DNA of 14,624 nucleotides. Origin: JBJXHB01 sp046160725. Its GTDB lineage: Bacteria; Pseudomonadota; Gammaproteobacteria; Burkholderiales; Burkholderiaceae_C. The DNA is taken from positions 1 to 14,624 of the forward strand of contig JBJXHB010000185.1 of the NCBI GenBank assembly GCA_046160725.1, written 5' to 3'. Under the pieces are notes generated by a model. It was not told where the DNA came from. It saw only the letters and a list, made by a program, of their open reading frames with translations, and searched no databases. How positions within the stretch are numbered: position 1 is the stretch's first letter; the number at the start of each line of letters is the position of its first letter. Below are positions 1 through 6,673 of this stretch, piece by piece. A program made the position numbers and the translations under genes.

Positions 1-70
1 CTCGCGCCAGGCAACGGGTCGCGGGGCTGTCCCGATCCCGCATCCTGGTTTCATGTCTGAGGTCTCGTCG

Positions 71-1936
71 ATGAATCAACCCGCGCTGGAAGGCTTGCGC
101 TTGAACATCCCTGCCTATGTGCGCCATGCCAAGCTGATTGACTGGGTGGCCGAGGTCGCCGCGCTGACCGAGGCCGCCGATGTCTGCTGGTGCGACGGCT
201 CCCAGGCCGAGTACGACCGGCTGTGCGACCAGCTGGTGGCCGCCGGCACGCTGCGCCGGCTGGACCCGGTGCGCCGGCCGCGCAGCTTCCTGGCGTTGAG
301 CGACCCCAGCGACGTGGCTCGCGTCGAGGATCGGACCTACATCTGCAGCCGGCTCCAGGACGATGCCGGCCCGACCAACAACTGGATCGAGCCGGCCCAG
401 ATGCGCCAGACGCTGCAGACCGGCCCGAACGCGCTGTTCCGCGGCGCCATGAAGGGCCGCACGCTGTTTGTGGTGCCGTTCTCGATGGGGCCGCTGGGCT
501 CGCCGATTGCCCATATCGGCGTCGAGTTGACCGACAGCCCCTACGTGGCGGTGAGCATGCGCACCATGACGCGCATGGGCCGGGGCGCACTGGACGTGCT
601 GGGCGAGGCCGGCGAGTTCGTGCCCTGCGTGCATACCGTGGGCGCGCCGCTGCAACCCGGCCAGGCCGATGTGGCATGGCCCTGCAATGCCACCAAATAC
701 ATCGTCCACTATCCCGAGAGCCGGGAGATCTGGAGCTACGGCTCCGGCTACGGCGGCAACGCCCTGCTGGGCAAGAAGTGCTTTGCCCTGCGCATCGCCT
801 CGACCATGGGGCGTGACCAGGGCTGGCTGGCCGAGCACATGCTGATCCTGGGTGTCACCTCGCCGGCCGGGCGCAAGTACCACGTCGCGGCGGCCTTCCC
901 CAGCGCCTGCGGCAAGACCAATTTCGCGATGCTGGTGCCCCCGGCCAGCTTTGCCGGCTGGAAGGTCACCACCATCGGCGACGACATCGCCTGGATCAAG
1001 CCGGGTTCGGATGGGCGCCTTTACGCGATCAACCCCGAGGCCGGATATTTCGGCGTGGCCCCGGGCACCAACGACAAGACCAACCCGAACTGCATGGCCT
1101 CGCTCAAGAGCGACGTCATCTTCACCAATGTCGCGTTGACCGACGACGGCGATGTCTGGTGGGAGGGCATGACCCCGACCGCGCCCGCGCACCTGATCGA
1201 CTGGCAAGGCCGGGACTGGACACCCGAGATCGGCCAGGCGACCGGCGCCAAAGCCGCGCACCCGAATGCCCGCTTCACCGTCGCGGCCACGCTGAACCCG
1301 GTGCTGGACGCGCAGTGGGACGACCCGGCCGGCGTGCCCATCGACGCGTTCATCTTCGGCGGCCGCCGCTCCACCACCGTGCCGCTGGTGACCGAGGCGC
1401 GCGACTGGACCGAGGGCGTCTACATGGCCGCCACCATGGGCAGCGAGACCACCGCTGCCGCCGCCGGTGCCCAGGGCGTGGTGCGGCGCGACCCGTTCGC
1501 GATGCTGCCTTTCATGGGCTACCACATGGGCGACCACTTCCAGCACTGGCTGAAGCTGGGCGGCCGCCTGGCGGCCACTGGCGCCACGCTGCCGCGCATC
1601 TATTGCGTCAACTGGTTCCGCAAGGGCGAGGACGGCAAGTTCATCTGGCCCGGCTACGGCGAGAACATGCGCGTGCTGCGCTGGATGCTGGAGCGGGTGG
1701 ACGGCAGCGCCGGTGGCGTCGAGCATGCCTTTGGCGTCTCGCCGCGCTATGAGGACCTGGACTGGACCGGGCTGGACTTCACGCGCGCGCAGTACGCCGC
1801 TGTGACGGCCATCAGCACCGTGGCCTGGCAGCAGGAGCTGACCCTGCATGCTGAGCTCTTCGGCATGCTGGGCGCGCGGCTGCCACAGGACCTGCTGGCG
1901 ACCAAGCGCCGCATCGAGGAACGGCTGGCCGCCTGA
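71..1936 (+). CDS. pckG: Phosphoenolpyruvate carboxykinase (GTP)
   Basis: Cytosolic enzyme that converts oxaloacetate and GTP to phosphoenolpyruvate, CO2 and GDP, the entry step of gluconeogenesis. The 621-aa product has the length of bacterial GTP-type PEPCKs. Visible signatures: the P-loop FPSACGKTN with the reactive cysteine at about residue 280, the second kinase motif GDDIAW with metal-binding aspartates at 304-305, the FGGRRS motif at 429-434, and the C-terminal WFRKGEDGKFIWPGYGEN block that carries nucleotide-binding residues. The ATP-type family is not similar, so the GTP class is secure. An in-frame ATG lies 18 bases upstream at 53; I prefer 71 because GAGG at 59-62 sits 8 bases before it and because MNQPAL is a usual kind of start in this family, whereas nothing resembling a ribosome site precedes 53. 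The promoter region is mostly outside the window. Confidence 0.97.
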   Translation: MNQPALEGLRLNIPAYVRHAKLIDWVAEVAALTEAADVCWCDGSQAEYDRLCDQLVAAGTLRRLDPVRRPRSFLALSDPSDVARVEDRTYICSRLQDDAGPTNNWIEPAQMRQTLQTGPNALFRGAMKGRTLFVVPFSMGPLGSPIAHIGVELTDSPYVAVSMRTMTRMGRGALDVLGEAGEFVPCVHTVGAPLQPGQADVAWPCNATKYIVHYPESREIWSYGSGYGGNALLGKKCFALRIASTMGRDQGWLAEHMLILGVTSPAGRKYHVAAAFPSACGKTNFAMLVPPASFAGWKVTTIGDDIAWIKPGSDGRLYAINPEAGYFGVAPGTNDKTNPNCMASLKSDVIFTNVALTDDGDVWWEGMTPTAPAHLIDWQGRDWTPEIGQATGAKAAHPNARFTVAATLNPVLDAQWDDPAGVPIDAFIFGGRRSTTVPLVTEARDWTEGVYMAATMGSETTAAAAGAQGVVRRDPFAMLPFMGYHMGDHFQHWLKLGGRLAATGATLPRIYCVNWFRKGEDGKFIWPGYGENMRVLRWMLERVDGSAGGVEHAFGVSPRYEDLDWTGLDFTRAQYAAVTAISTVAWQQELTLHAELFGMLGARLPQDLLATKRRIEERLAA

Positions 1937-1973
1937 TGCGCAGGCGCGGCCTCGACCGCAGGCACGGCCGTTG

Positions 1974-2750
1974 ATGAAGCTGCAGCTGCTGTCGGACCTG
2001 CACCTGGAGTCCGAGAGCCATGCTGTGGCGGCGGCCCCGGGCGCCGAGCTGCTGGTGCTGGCCGGCGACATCGACGCCACCTGGGTCGGCCTGGACCGCT
2101 TTGCCGGCTGGCCGGTACCGGTGCTGGTGGTCGCCGGCAACCATGAGTTCGACGGCCGCGATATCGACGCCGCATGGGCTGGCCTGCGCCAGCGCTGCGA
2201 GCAACTCGGACTGCGGCTGCTGCAGCGGCAGTCGGTGGTGCTGCCGGCTGCGGACGGCCGGCGTATTCGCTTCGTCGGCTGCACGCGCTGGTCGGACTTC
2301 GACCTGTTCGGCCCGGCTGGGCGGGAGCGGGCGATGCGTTCTGCGCGCTACTTTCTGCAGCTGATGGACGCGCAGCGCCATGGCTTGCCCTTCGACGCCG
2401 AGGCGTTGCGCGCCGAGGGCCTGGCCTGCCGCGCCTGGCTGGAGACCGAGCTGAGCCAGCCGCCACAAGGGCGTTGGGATACCACAGTCGCCATCACCCA
2501 CTTCGGCCCCAGCCTGCGCAGCGCCGACCCGCGCTACGGCGCGACGCCAAGCACGGCCAGCTTCTGCAGTGCGGACGACGACCTGATCCCGCGGGCCGAC
2601 CTGTGGCTGCACGGCCATCTGCACTGCCGCCATGACTACCGCGTGGATCGCCCCGGGCGGCGGCCCAGCCGGGTGGTCTGCAACGCGGCCGGGCTGGCGG
2701 CCAAGGGCGAGAGCGAGGGCTGGGACGGGATGCGGCTGATCGAGGTCTGA
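1974..2750 (+). CDS. Calcineurin-like metallophosphoesterase
   Basis: A 258-aa predicted soluble metal-dependent phosphoesterase. The ordered metal-binding motifs are all visible: SDLHLE (Asp8, His10), AGDID (Asp32), AGNHE (Asn56, His57), THFGPS in the C-terminal third, and HGHLH (His215, His217). These are the hallmarks of the two-metal calcineurin-like fold; the substrate (phosphodiester, phosphoprotein, nucleotide) cannot be told from sequence. The ATG at 1974 was chosen because the frame is open further upstream only inside pckG and because the family begins directly with the first motif. It starts 37 bases after pckG on the same strand with only a weak ribosome site, so co-transcription with pckG is likely, but no functional link to gluconeogenesis is implied. 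Confidence 0.9.
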   Translation: MKLQLLSDLHLESESHAVAAAPGAELLVLAGDIDATWVGLDRFAGWPVPVLVVAGNHEFDGRDIDAAWAGLRQRCEQLGLRLLQRQSVVLPAADGRRIRFVGCTRWSDFDLFGPAGRERAMRSARYFLQLMDAQRHGLPFDAEALRAEGLACRAWLETELSQPPQGRWDTTVAITHFGPSLRSADPRYGATPSTASFCSADDDLIPRADLWLHGHLHCRHDYRVDRPGRRPSRVVCNAAGLAAKGESEGWDGMRLIEV

Positions 2751-2791
2751 CGCGCGCCGGCTGCGCAGGCCACGCACGCGCCGCCGCGGCC

Positions 2792-3454
2792 TCAGCGGAC
2801 GGCCAGGCCGTCGAAGCTGGCGCTCAGGACAATCTCGACGATGCGCTCGTCGCTGTACTGGCCGGTGGCCTTCAGGAAGCCGGGCACCGGGTCGCAGGCG
2901 CGTGAGAACAGGTTGTACAGAACCGCCTCAGGCGGCAGCGCCGGGTTCAACGTGCCGGCAGCCTGAGCGGCCAGGATCCACTCGCCCAAAAGGTCGGACA
3001 GGCGCATCAGGCGGTCCAGGTAGCCGTGGTGGGCCAACAGCGTGGCGCGCAGGCGTGAGTTCTCGGCCGGCAGCAACGGCATCCGGCCGGACAGCAGCGT
3101 CTGCAAGGCCCAACGCGTCATGGCACGCAGTTGGTCCAATGCGGGCATGCCGGCCTGGGCGCGCTGGGCGTCGACCTGGGCCAGCGCCTGGTCCATCACC
3201 TGCACCATCGCGGCCGCAGCCAGGGCTTCCTTGGACGGGAAGTGCTTGTAGAGGCTGGCCTTGGCAATGCCGACATCGGCGGCCACCTCGTCGACCGTCA
3301 TCAGGTCGAAACCCTTTTCCGCCAACAGGCGGTTGACGCTGGCCACGATCGCATCTTCGCGGGCCTGGTGCACGCGCTCGCGGAAACTGGGGCGGGCCGC
3401 CACATCGGTGGCTGGTGACTTTGTGCGCACAGGTGCGCTGGTTGCTGCAGACAT
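2792..3454 (-). CDS. TetR/AcrR-family transcriptional regulator
   Basis: A 220-aa one-component regulator. The N-terminal helix-turn-helix is canonical (about residues 34-80), including MTVDEVAADVGIAKASLYKH followed by FPSKEAL. The C-terminal half (about 90-220) is the ligand-binding and dimerisation domain, which diverges too much to name the ligand. The gene converges on the metallophosphoesterase with a 41-bp gap. Upstream lies a 23-bp inverted repeat (3491-3513) that could be its operator, and the hexamer TAGAAT (minus strand, 3466-3461) lies only six bases before the start codon, so the transcript may be leaderless if that is the -10 element. No efflux or catabolic operon sits next to it, so its target is unknown; the small gene upstream is the only same-strand candidate. 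Confidence 0.92.
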   Translation of the reverse strand: MSAATSAPVRTKSPATDVAARPSFRERVHQAREDAIVASVNRLLAEKGFDLMTVDEVAADVGIAKASLYKHFPSKEALAAAAMVQVMDQALAQVDAQRAQAGMPALDQLRAMTRWALQTLLSGRMPLLPAENSRLRATLLAHHGYLDRLMRLSDLLGEWILAAQAAGTLNPALPPEAVLYNLFSRACDPVPGFLKATGQYSDERIVEIVLSASFDGLAVR

Positions 3455-3460
3455 CGCTCG

Positions 3461-3466
3461 ATTCTA
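3461..3466 (-). promoter_or_regulatory. Possible -10 element of the TetR gene
   Basis: The minus strand reads TAGAAT (five of six consensus bases) six bases before the TetR start codon. A start of transcription at the usual distance would fall on or next to the ATG, giving a leaderless mRNA. This fits the lack of a ribosome site there. No good -35 box is visible, so the call is weak. Confidence 0.3.
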
Positions 3467-3490
3467 GGCGCCACGTCTGCGTGGCAGCCG

Positions 3491-3513
3491 GATCGGTCGC
3501 AGTGCGACCGGTC
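3491..3513. promoter_or_regulatory. Inverted repeat, candidate TetR operator or hairpin
   Basis: Two 11-bp arms, GATCGGTCGCA and TGCGACCGGTC, flank a single central G and match at 10 of 11 positions; the inner 17 bp are a perfect palindrome. The site ends at the stop codon of the small minus-strand gene and lies 37-59 bp upstream of the TetR start. Palindromic autoregulatory sites are the rule for TetR-family repressors, which supports an operator. The same DNA could instead form a transcriptional hairpin after the small gene, but no U-run follows. Confidence 0.45.
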
Positions 3514-3715
3514 AGTTCACGCGGCGGCTGGGCAGCAGATGGGCCAGCCAGGCGAACGGGCCACTGGGTGCCGCTGCAGCAGGGTCGGTCTCCGGCTGGT
3601 CCAGCGACTGCTCCAGGCCAAAGGCCGTGCCCATGTCGGCAGGCTCCTGCTCGCGCACGCTGCGGTCTTGCCGCGTCAGGCGCTCCAGGAAGGTCGGTCG
3701 GTGCAGGTGGGCCAT
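3512..3715 (-). CDS. Small hypothetical protein (67 aa)
   Basis: A 67-residue product beginning MAHLHRPTFLERLTRQ and ending LAHLLPSRRVN. I do not recognise the family. The reason for calling it is codon use: nearly all third positions are G or C, as in the neighbouring genes, and it occupies an otherwise empty 435-bp gap between two divergently read genes. The composition is charged and polar with a short hydrophobic stretch (PFAWLAHLLP) near the C terminus, too short for a sure membrane segment. The frame is open 26 codons further upstream to an ATG at 3793, but that extension is rich in Cys, Ser and Arg and looks non-coding. It lies 57 bp upstream of the TetR gene on the same strand, so the two may share a transcript. 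No convincing ribosome site is visible. Confidence 0.42.
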   Translation of the reverse strand: MAHLHRPTFLERLTRQDRSVREQEPADMGTAFGLEQSLDQPETDPAAAAPSGPFAWLAHLLPSRRVN

Positions 3716-3770
3716 GGCAGTCTCGACAGTGTGAGGCACTGTGCGGCCGGTGCACCAGATCCGGTCGGAT

Positions 3771-3785
3771 GAACAGGACCTGTTC
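3771..3785. promoter_or_regulatory. Perfect 15-bp palindrome
   Basis: GAACAGGACCTGTTC is a perfect inverted repeat with 7-bp arms around a central A. It lies in the region between the divergent 67-aa gene and the mscS-like gene, 105 bp before the mscS start, where a dimeric regulator could act on either. The binding protein is unknown. It does not fit the LexA box of betaproteobacteria, whose CTGT and ACAG halves are in the opposite order. Confidence 0.4.
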
Positions 3786-3818
3786 TGCCGCATAGTCCAC
3801 GAACCGTGGCGAGGCTGC

Positions 3819-3824
3819 TACAAA
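3819..3824 (+). promoter_or_regulatory. Possible -10 element for mscS-yegD
   Basis: TACAAA (five of six bases agree with TATAAT apart from the last, and position 3 is C) lies in a GCTACAAACG context, the most AT-rich spot ahead of the operon. It would give a leader of about 60 bases. No good -35 box is seen. Confidence 0.25.
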
Positions 3825-3889
3825 CGCGCCCGTGCGCTGCGGCCTGCATCCGCCGGCTGGCGCCCCACCACATCCCGGAGTGAAGCCCC

Positions 3890-4693
3890 ATGGACATGGC
3901 ATCCATTCAACAGTTCCTGGGCACGACCGTGTCCGACCTGATCGTCAAGATCGGCGCCGCGATCGCCTTCTGGATCGTTGGCCGCTGGCTGATCGGCCGC
4001 GGTGTCGCGCTGATGCAGGCGGCGATGAACCGCAACCGGATCGACCCGACGCTGACCAAGTACCTGGGCTCGATCATCGTGATCGCGCTGAACATCGCGC
4101 TGGTCCTGGGCATCCTGGGTTACTTCGGCTTCCAGACCACCTCCTTCGCGGCGCTGCTGGCTGGTGCCGGTGTGGCCATCGGTGCGGCCTGGAGCGGCCT
4201 GCTCGGCAACTTCGCGGCCGGCGCCTTCATGCTGGTGCTGCGGCCAATCAAGGTGGGCGATTTCGTGACCATTGCGGGCGTCACCGGCACGGTGCGTGAG
4301 CTGGGCTTGTTCGGCACCCAGCTGATCACGCCGGACAACGTGCTGACCACGGTGGGCAACGGCAAGGTCTTCGGCGACACGATCCAGAACTTCTCGGCCC
4401 TGCCGGTGCGACGGGTCGAGCGCACGGCGCAGATCGCCGGCGGTGTCAACCCGCTGGATGCCATCGCCTTGCTGCGTGAAGCGGTATCGGCGATCGAGCA
4501 TGTGGCCACCGACCCGGCGCCGGAGGTGAACCTGCTGGACTTCAATCCGATGGGCTCGGTCATCGCGGTGCGCACCTATACCCATACCGACCACTACTGG
4601 AGCGTCTATTTCGCGATGAACGAGGCGATCGCCCGTGTCGGCGCCCAAGCCGGATGGCCGGCGCCGGCCACCAGCCACAAGGTTCTGCAGTAG
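3890..4693 (+). CDS. Small-conductance mechanosensitive channel, MscS family
   Basis: Inner-membrane channel subunit that opens under membrane tension and releases solutes during hypo-osmotic shock. At 267 aa it is close in size to E. coli MscS (286 aa) and has the same plan: TM1 about 18-38, TM2 about 58-80, and the Gly/Ala-rich pore helix TM3 about 86-116 (LAGAGVAIGAAWSGLLGNFA), followed by the RPIKVGDFV hinge, the beta domain (about 120-175, including VGNGKVFGDTIQNFS) and the cytoplasmic alpha/beta domain to about 255. The family heptamer is expected. ATG at 3890 is supported by GGAG at 3877-3880. There is no long N-terminal extension, so it is the minimal MscS type. The next gene starts at the base after its stop codon. 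Confidence 0.95.
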   Translation: MDMASIQQFLGTTVSDLIVKIGAAIAFWIVGRWLIGRGVALMQAAMNRNRIDPTLTKYLGSIIVIALNIALVLGILGYFGFQTTSFAALLAGAGVAIGAAWSGLLGNFAAGAFMLVLRPIKVGDFVTIAGVTGTVRELGLFGTQLITPDNVLTTVGNGKVFGDTIQNFSALPVRRVERTAQIAGGVNPLDAIALLREAVSAIEHVATDPAPEVNLLDFNPMGSVIAVRTYTHTDHYWSVYFAMNEAIARVGAQAGWPAPATSHKVLQ

Positions 4694-6007
4694 ATGGCGA
4701 GTGCGGCCCGGCGCGCCGGCTTTTGCGCCATCGACTTCGGCACGTCCAACTCCGGCATCGCGCTGCCGCAGGGCGACGGCGTCGCCCTGGTGCCGCTGGA
4801 GCCCGGGCAGCCAACGATGCCGACGGCCGTCTTCTACCAGGTGGAGGGCCTGGCCGCACACGAGGCGCCGCGCCGCCACTACGGCCGCGGCGCCATCGCG
4901 GCCTATGTCGACGGCGTCGAAGGCAGGCTGATGCGCTCGATGAAAAGCGTGCTCGGCTCGTCGCTGGTCGACCAGTCGACCGAAGTCGGAGCCGGCCATG
5001 CGGTGCGCTATCTCGATGTGGTGTCGCACTACCTGCGCCACCTGAAGGAACGTGCCGAGACGGCAGCCGCAGCACCGCTGCGACGTGTAGTGCTGGGGCG
5101 GCCGGTCTTCTTCGTCGACGACGACCCGGTACGCGATGCCGCGGCGCAGGCCGCGCTCGAGCGCGCTGCGCGCTCGGTCGGCTTCGATGAGGTGCGTTTC
5201 CAATACGAACCCATTGCCGCGGCACTGGACCATGAGGCCCGCATCGACGCCGAACAGATCGTGCTGGTGGCCGACATCGGCGGCGGCACGTCGGACTTCT
5301 CGCTCCTGCGCCTATCGCCGGCTGGCCGGCTGCGCACCGATCGGCGCAACGACATACTGGCCAGCCACGGGGTCCATGTCGCCGGCACCGACTTCGACCG
5401 CCACCTGGAGTTGTCCCAGGTGCTGCCGCCCCTGGGCTATGGCGGGCGCGGACCGCAGCGGGCCGACCGCACCACGCGCGAGGTGCCGTCCCGGGTCTAC
5501 CACGACCTGGCGACCTGGCACCTGATCAACACCGTCTATGCGCCGGCCCGGGTGGCCGAACTCCGCGGCATGCGCGACTTCTACGGCGACATCCGCCAGC
5601 ACCAGCGCCTGATGACCGCCGTGCAAGGGCGCCTTGGACATGCGTTGATCGCGCGGGCCGAGGCCGCCAAGATCGGCCTGACCGATGCGGCGCAGGTTCG
5701 CATCGATCTCGGCGCGGTCGAAGCCGGCCTTGACGCGACACTGGATGAGGCCACGGCGATGGCGGCGCTGGAGCCCGACCTGGCCCGCATCGACGCCGCC
5801 GCTCTGGAGACCTTGCGACTGGCCGGATGGGATGCCGCCCGGGTGGACACGCTGTACCTGACCGGCGGCTCCACCGGGCTGAAACGGCTGGCCGCACGGC
5901 TGTCGGCCCTGATGCCGGGCGCGCGCAGGGTGCAGGGCGACCGCTTCGCCAGCGTGGCCCAGGGGCTGGGCCTGTACGCGCGCCGGTTGTTCGGCCAGCG
6001 CTCCTAG
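4694..6007 (+). CDS. yegD: YegD-type short Hsp70 (DnaK-like ATPase)
   Basis: A 437-aa actin-fold ATPase of the Hsp70 superfamily, matching E. coli YegD (450 aa) in length and motif order. Visible: phosphate-1 motif AIDFGTSNSGIAL (residues 12-24), the connecting segment FQYEPIAAALDHEA (169-182) very close to YegD, phosphate-2 motif ADIGGGTSDFSLL (193-205) and the adenosine motif YLTGGS (388-393). The protein ends just after the nucleotide-binding domain, so the peptide-binding domain and lid of DnaK are missing and ordinary client folding is not expected. What YegD proteins act on is poorly known. The start codon directly follows the TAG of the MscS gene (TAGATG), with AAGG about 11 bases upstream, which points to coupled translation and a possible shared role in envelope or osmotic stress (inference). 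Confidence 0.93.
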   Translation: MASAARRAGFCAIDFGTSNSGIALPQGDGVALVPLEPGQPTMPTAVFYQVEGLAAHEAPRRHYGRGAIAAYVDGVEGRLMRSMKSVLGSSLVDQSTEVGAGHAVRYLDVVSHYLRHLKERAETAAAAPLRRVVLGRPVFFVDDDPVRDAAAQAALERAARSVGFDEVRFQYEPIAAALDHEARIDAEQIVLVADIGGGTSDFSLLRLSPAGRLRTDRRNDILASHGVHVAGTDFDRHLELSQVLPPLGYGGRGPQRADRTTREVPSRVYHDLATWHLINTVYAPARVAELRGMRDFYGDIRQHQRLMTAVQGRLGHALIARAEAAKIGLTDAAQVRIDLGAVEAGLDATLDEATAMAALEPDLARIDAAALETLRLAGWDAARVDTLYLTGGSTGLKRLAARLSALMPGARRVQGDRFASVAQGLGLYARRLFGQRS

Positions 6008-6048
6008 CCTGGATCTGCTCGACCTCACTGCGGACCGGGTTGCCGGGG

Positions 6049-6064
6049 TGCCGCCGCGGCGGCA
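6049..6064. terminator. GC-rich palindrome between convergent genes
   Basis: TGCCGCCGCGGCGGCA is a perfect 16-bp palindrome located midway between the convergent ends of the yegD-like and TPR genes, with more inverted GGC/GCC material just after it. It could fold in transcripts from both sides and serve as a shared end. There is no T-run on either strand, so intrinsic termination is unproven. Confidence 0.35.
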
Positions 6065-6083
6065 GCGGCTGCCGCAGGCCCGG

Positions 6084-6572
6084 TCAGGACGGCACGTGCT
6101 TGTTGCCGTTGGCCTTGAAGCGCGCCACGGCCTTCTTCAGGTCGTCGTACTCCTCGCACGGCAGCAGGCACAGCTTGTCCAGCGCTGCCAGGTGGCCCTC
6201 GGCCGACTTCAGGTCGCCGCGCATCAGGTACAGCTCGCCGATGTACTCATGCGCGCCGCGGTGCTTGGGGTCCAGCCGCAACGCCTCCTTGTAGTGGCGC
6301 TCGGCGGTATCCAGGTCGGGCGTGCGCTGTTTGCGCAGGGTGTAGCCCATCAGGTTGTTCCAGTTGGCCGATGCGCTGTCGTTGACGCGGCGCAGCTCGG
6401 CCAGGGCGCCGGCCCAGTCCTTGGATGCGATCTGGCTGCGCGCGGCACCCAGCGGGTCGTTGGCGGCAGGCGCCGGGCTCGGTGAATCGGCGGCCTGGAC
6501 GGCGGCAGCACCGAGCAGAACGCCCAGCGTCAACAGTCTTAGCCGGCGCAGGCGGTGGGGGGATCCGGTCAT
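6084..6572 (-). CDS. Exported TPR-repeat protein
   Basis: A 162-aa protein with a clear signal peptide (basic MTGSPHRLRRLR, hydrophobic LLTLGVLLGAAA, cleavage probably after AVQA at about residue 27), so periplasmic or envelope-located. The mature part holds two tetratricopeptide repeats, about residues 52-86 (WNNLMGYTLRKQ ... HYKEALRLDP) and 87-120 (AHEYIGELYLMRGDLKSAEGHL). A Cys pair in KLCLLPCEEYDDLKKAV follows; this C-terminal block with two nearby cysteines is a recurring feature of a small proteobacterial TPR family of unknown role, and the cysteines could form a disulfide in the periplasm. The start at 6572 has a strong ribosome site, AGGAG, seven bases upstream. Protein-protein interaction is the expected activity; partners are unknown. 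Confidence 0.88.
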   Translation of the reverse strand: MTGSPHRLRRLRLLTLGVLLGAAAVQAADSPSPAPAANDPLGAARSQIASKDWAGALAELRRVNDSASANWNNLMGYTLRKQRTPDLDTAERHYKEALRLDPKHRGAHEYIGELYLMRGDLKSAEGHLAALDKLCLLPCEEYDDLKKAVARFKANGNKHVPS

Positions 6573-6602
6573 GGGGGCACTCCTGGGTTGAGGGGTGGCG
6601 GG

Positions 6603-6632
6603 ATGCTAGGGCCGGCGCCCCGGGGCCGCCAA
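6603..6632 (-). promoter_or_regulatory. Possible sigma70 promoter of the TPR gene
   Basis: On the minus strand TTGGCG (6632-6627) and TAGCAT (6608-6603) are separated by 18 bases, each matching four of six consensus bases. Transcription would start about 20-25 bases before the start codon, leaving room for the AGGAG ribosome site. Moderate to weak evidence in GC-rich DNA. Confidence 0.35.
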
Positions 6633-6642
6633 GGGACGGCAG

Positions 6643-6662
6643 TCCCGACCCTGGCGTCGGGA
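6643..6662 (-). terminator. Hairpin after the UPF0149 gene
   Basis: TCCCGAC and GTCGGGA form a perfect 7-bp stem with a 6-base loop, 11 bases past the stop codon of the UPF0149 gene. An overlapping alternative stem (GGGAC 6633-6637 with GTCCC 6642-6646) shares one arm. No U-run follows on the minus strand, so it may be a 3' end protector or a weak terminator. Confidence 0.35.
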
Positions 6663-6673
6663 TGCGATTGCCG

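Noticed and set aside
3771..3785. LexA/SOS box
   Set aside because: Betaproteobacterial LexA sites read CTGT then ACAG; here the halves are in the reverse order. The GAAC/GTTC spacing of 7 also differs from the Gram-positive type.
3818..5233. 471-codon open frame antisense to the mscS and yegD-like genes
   Set aside because: Composition (Arg, His, Gln, Asp) is that of a mirror frame, and it covers two well-supported genes on the other strand.
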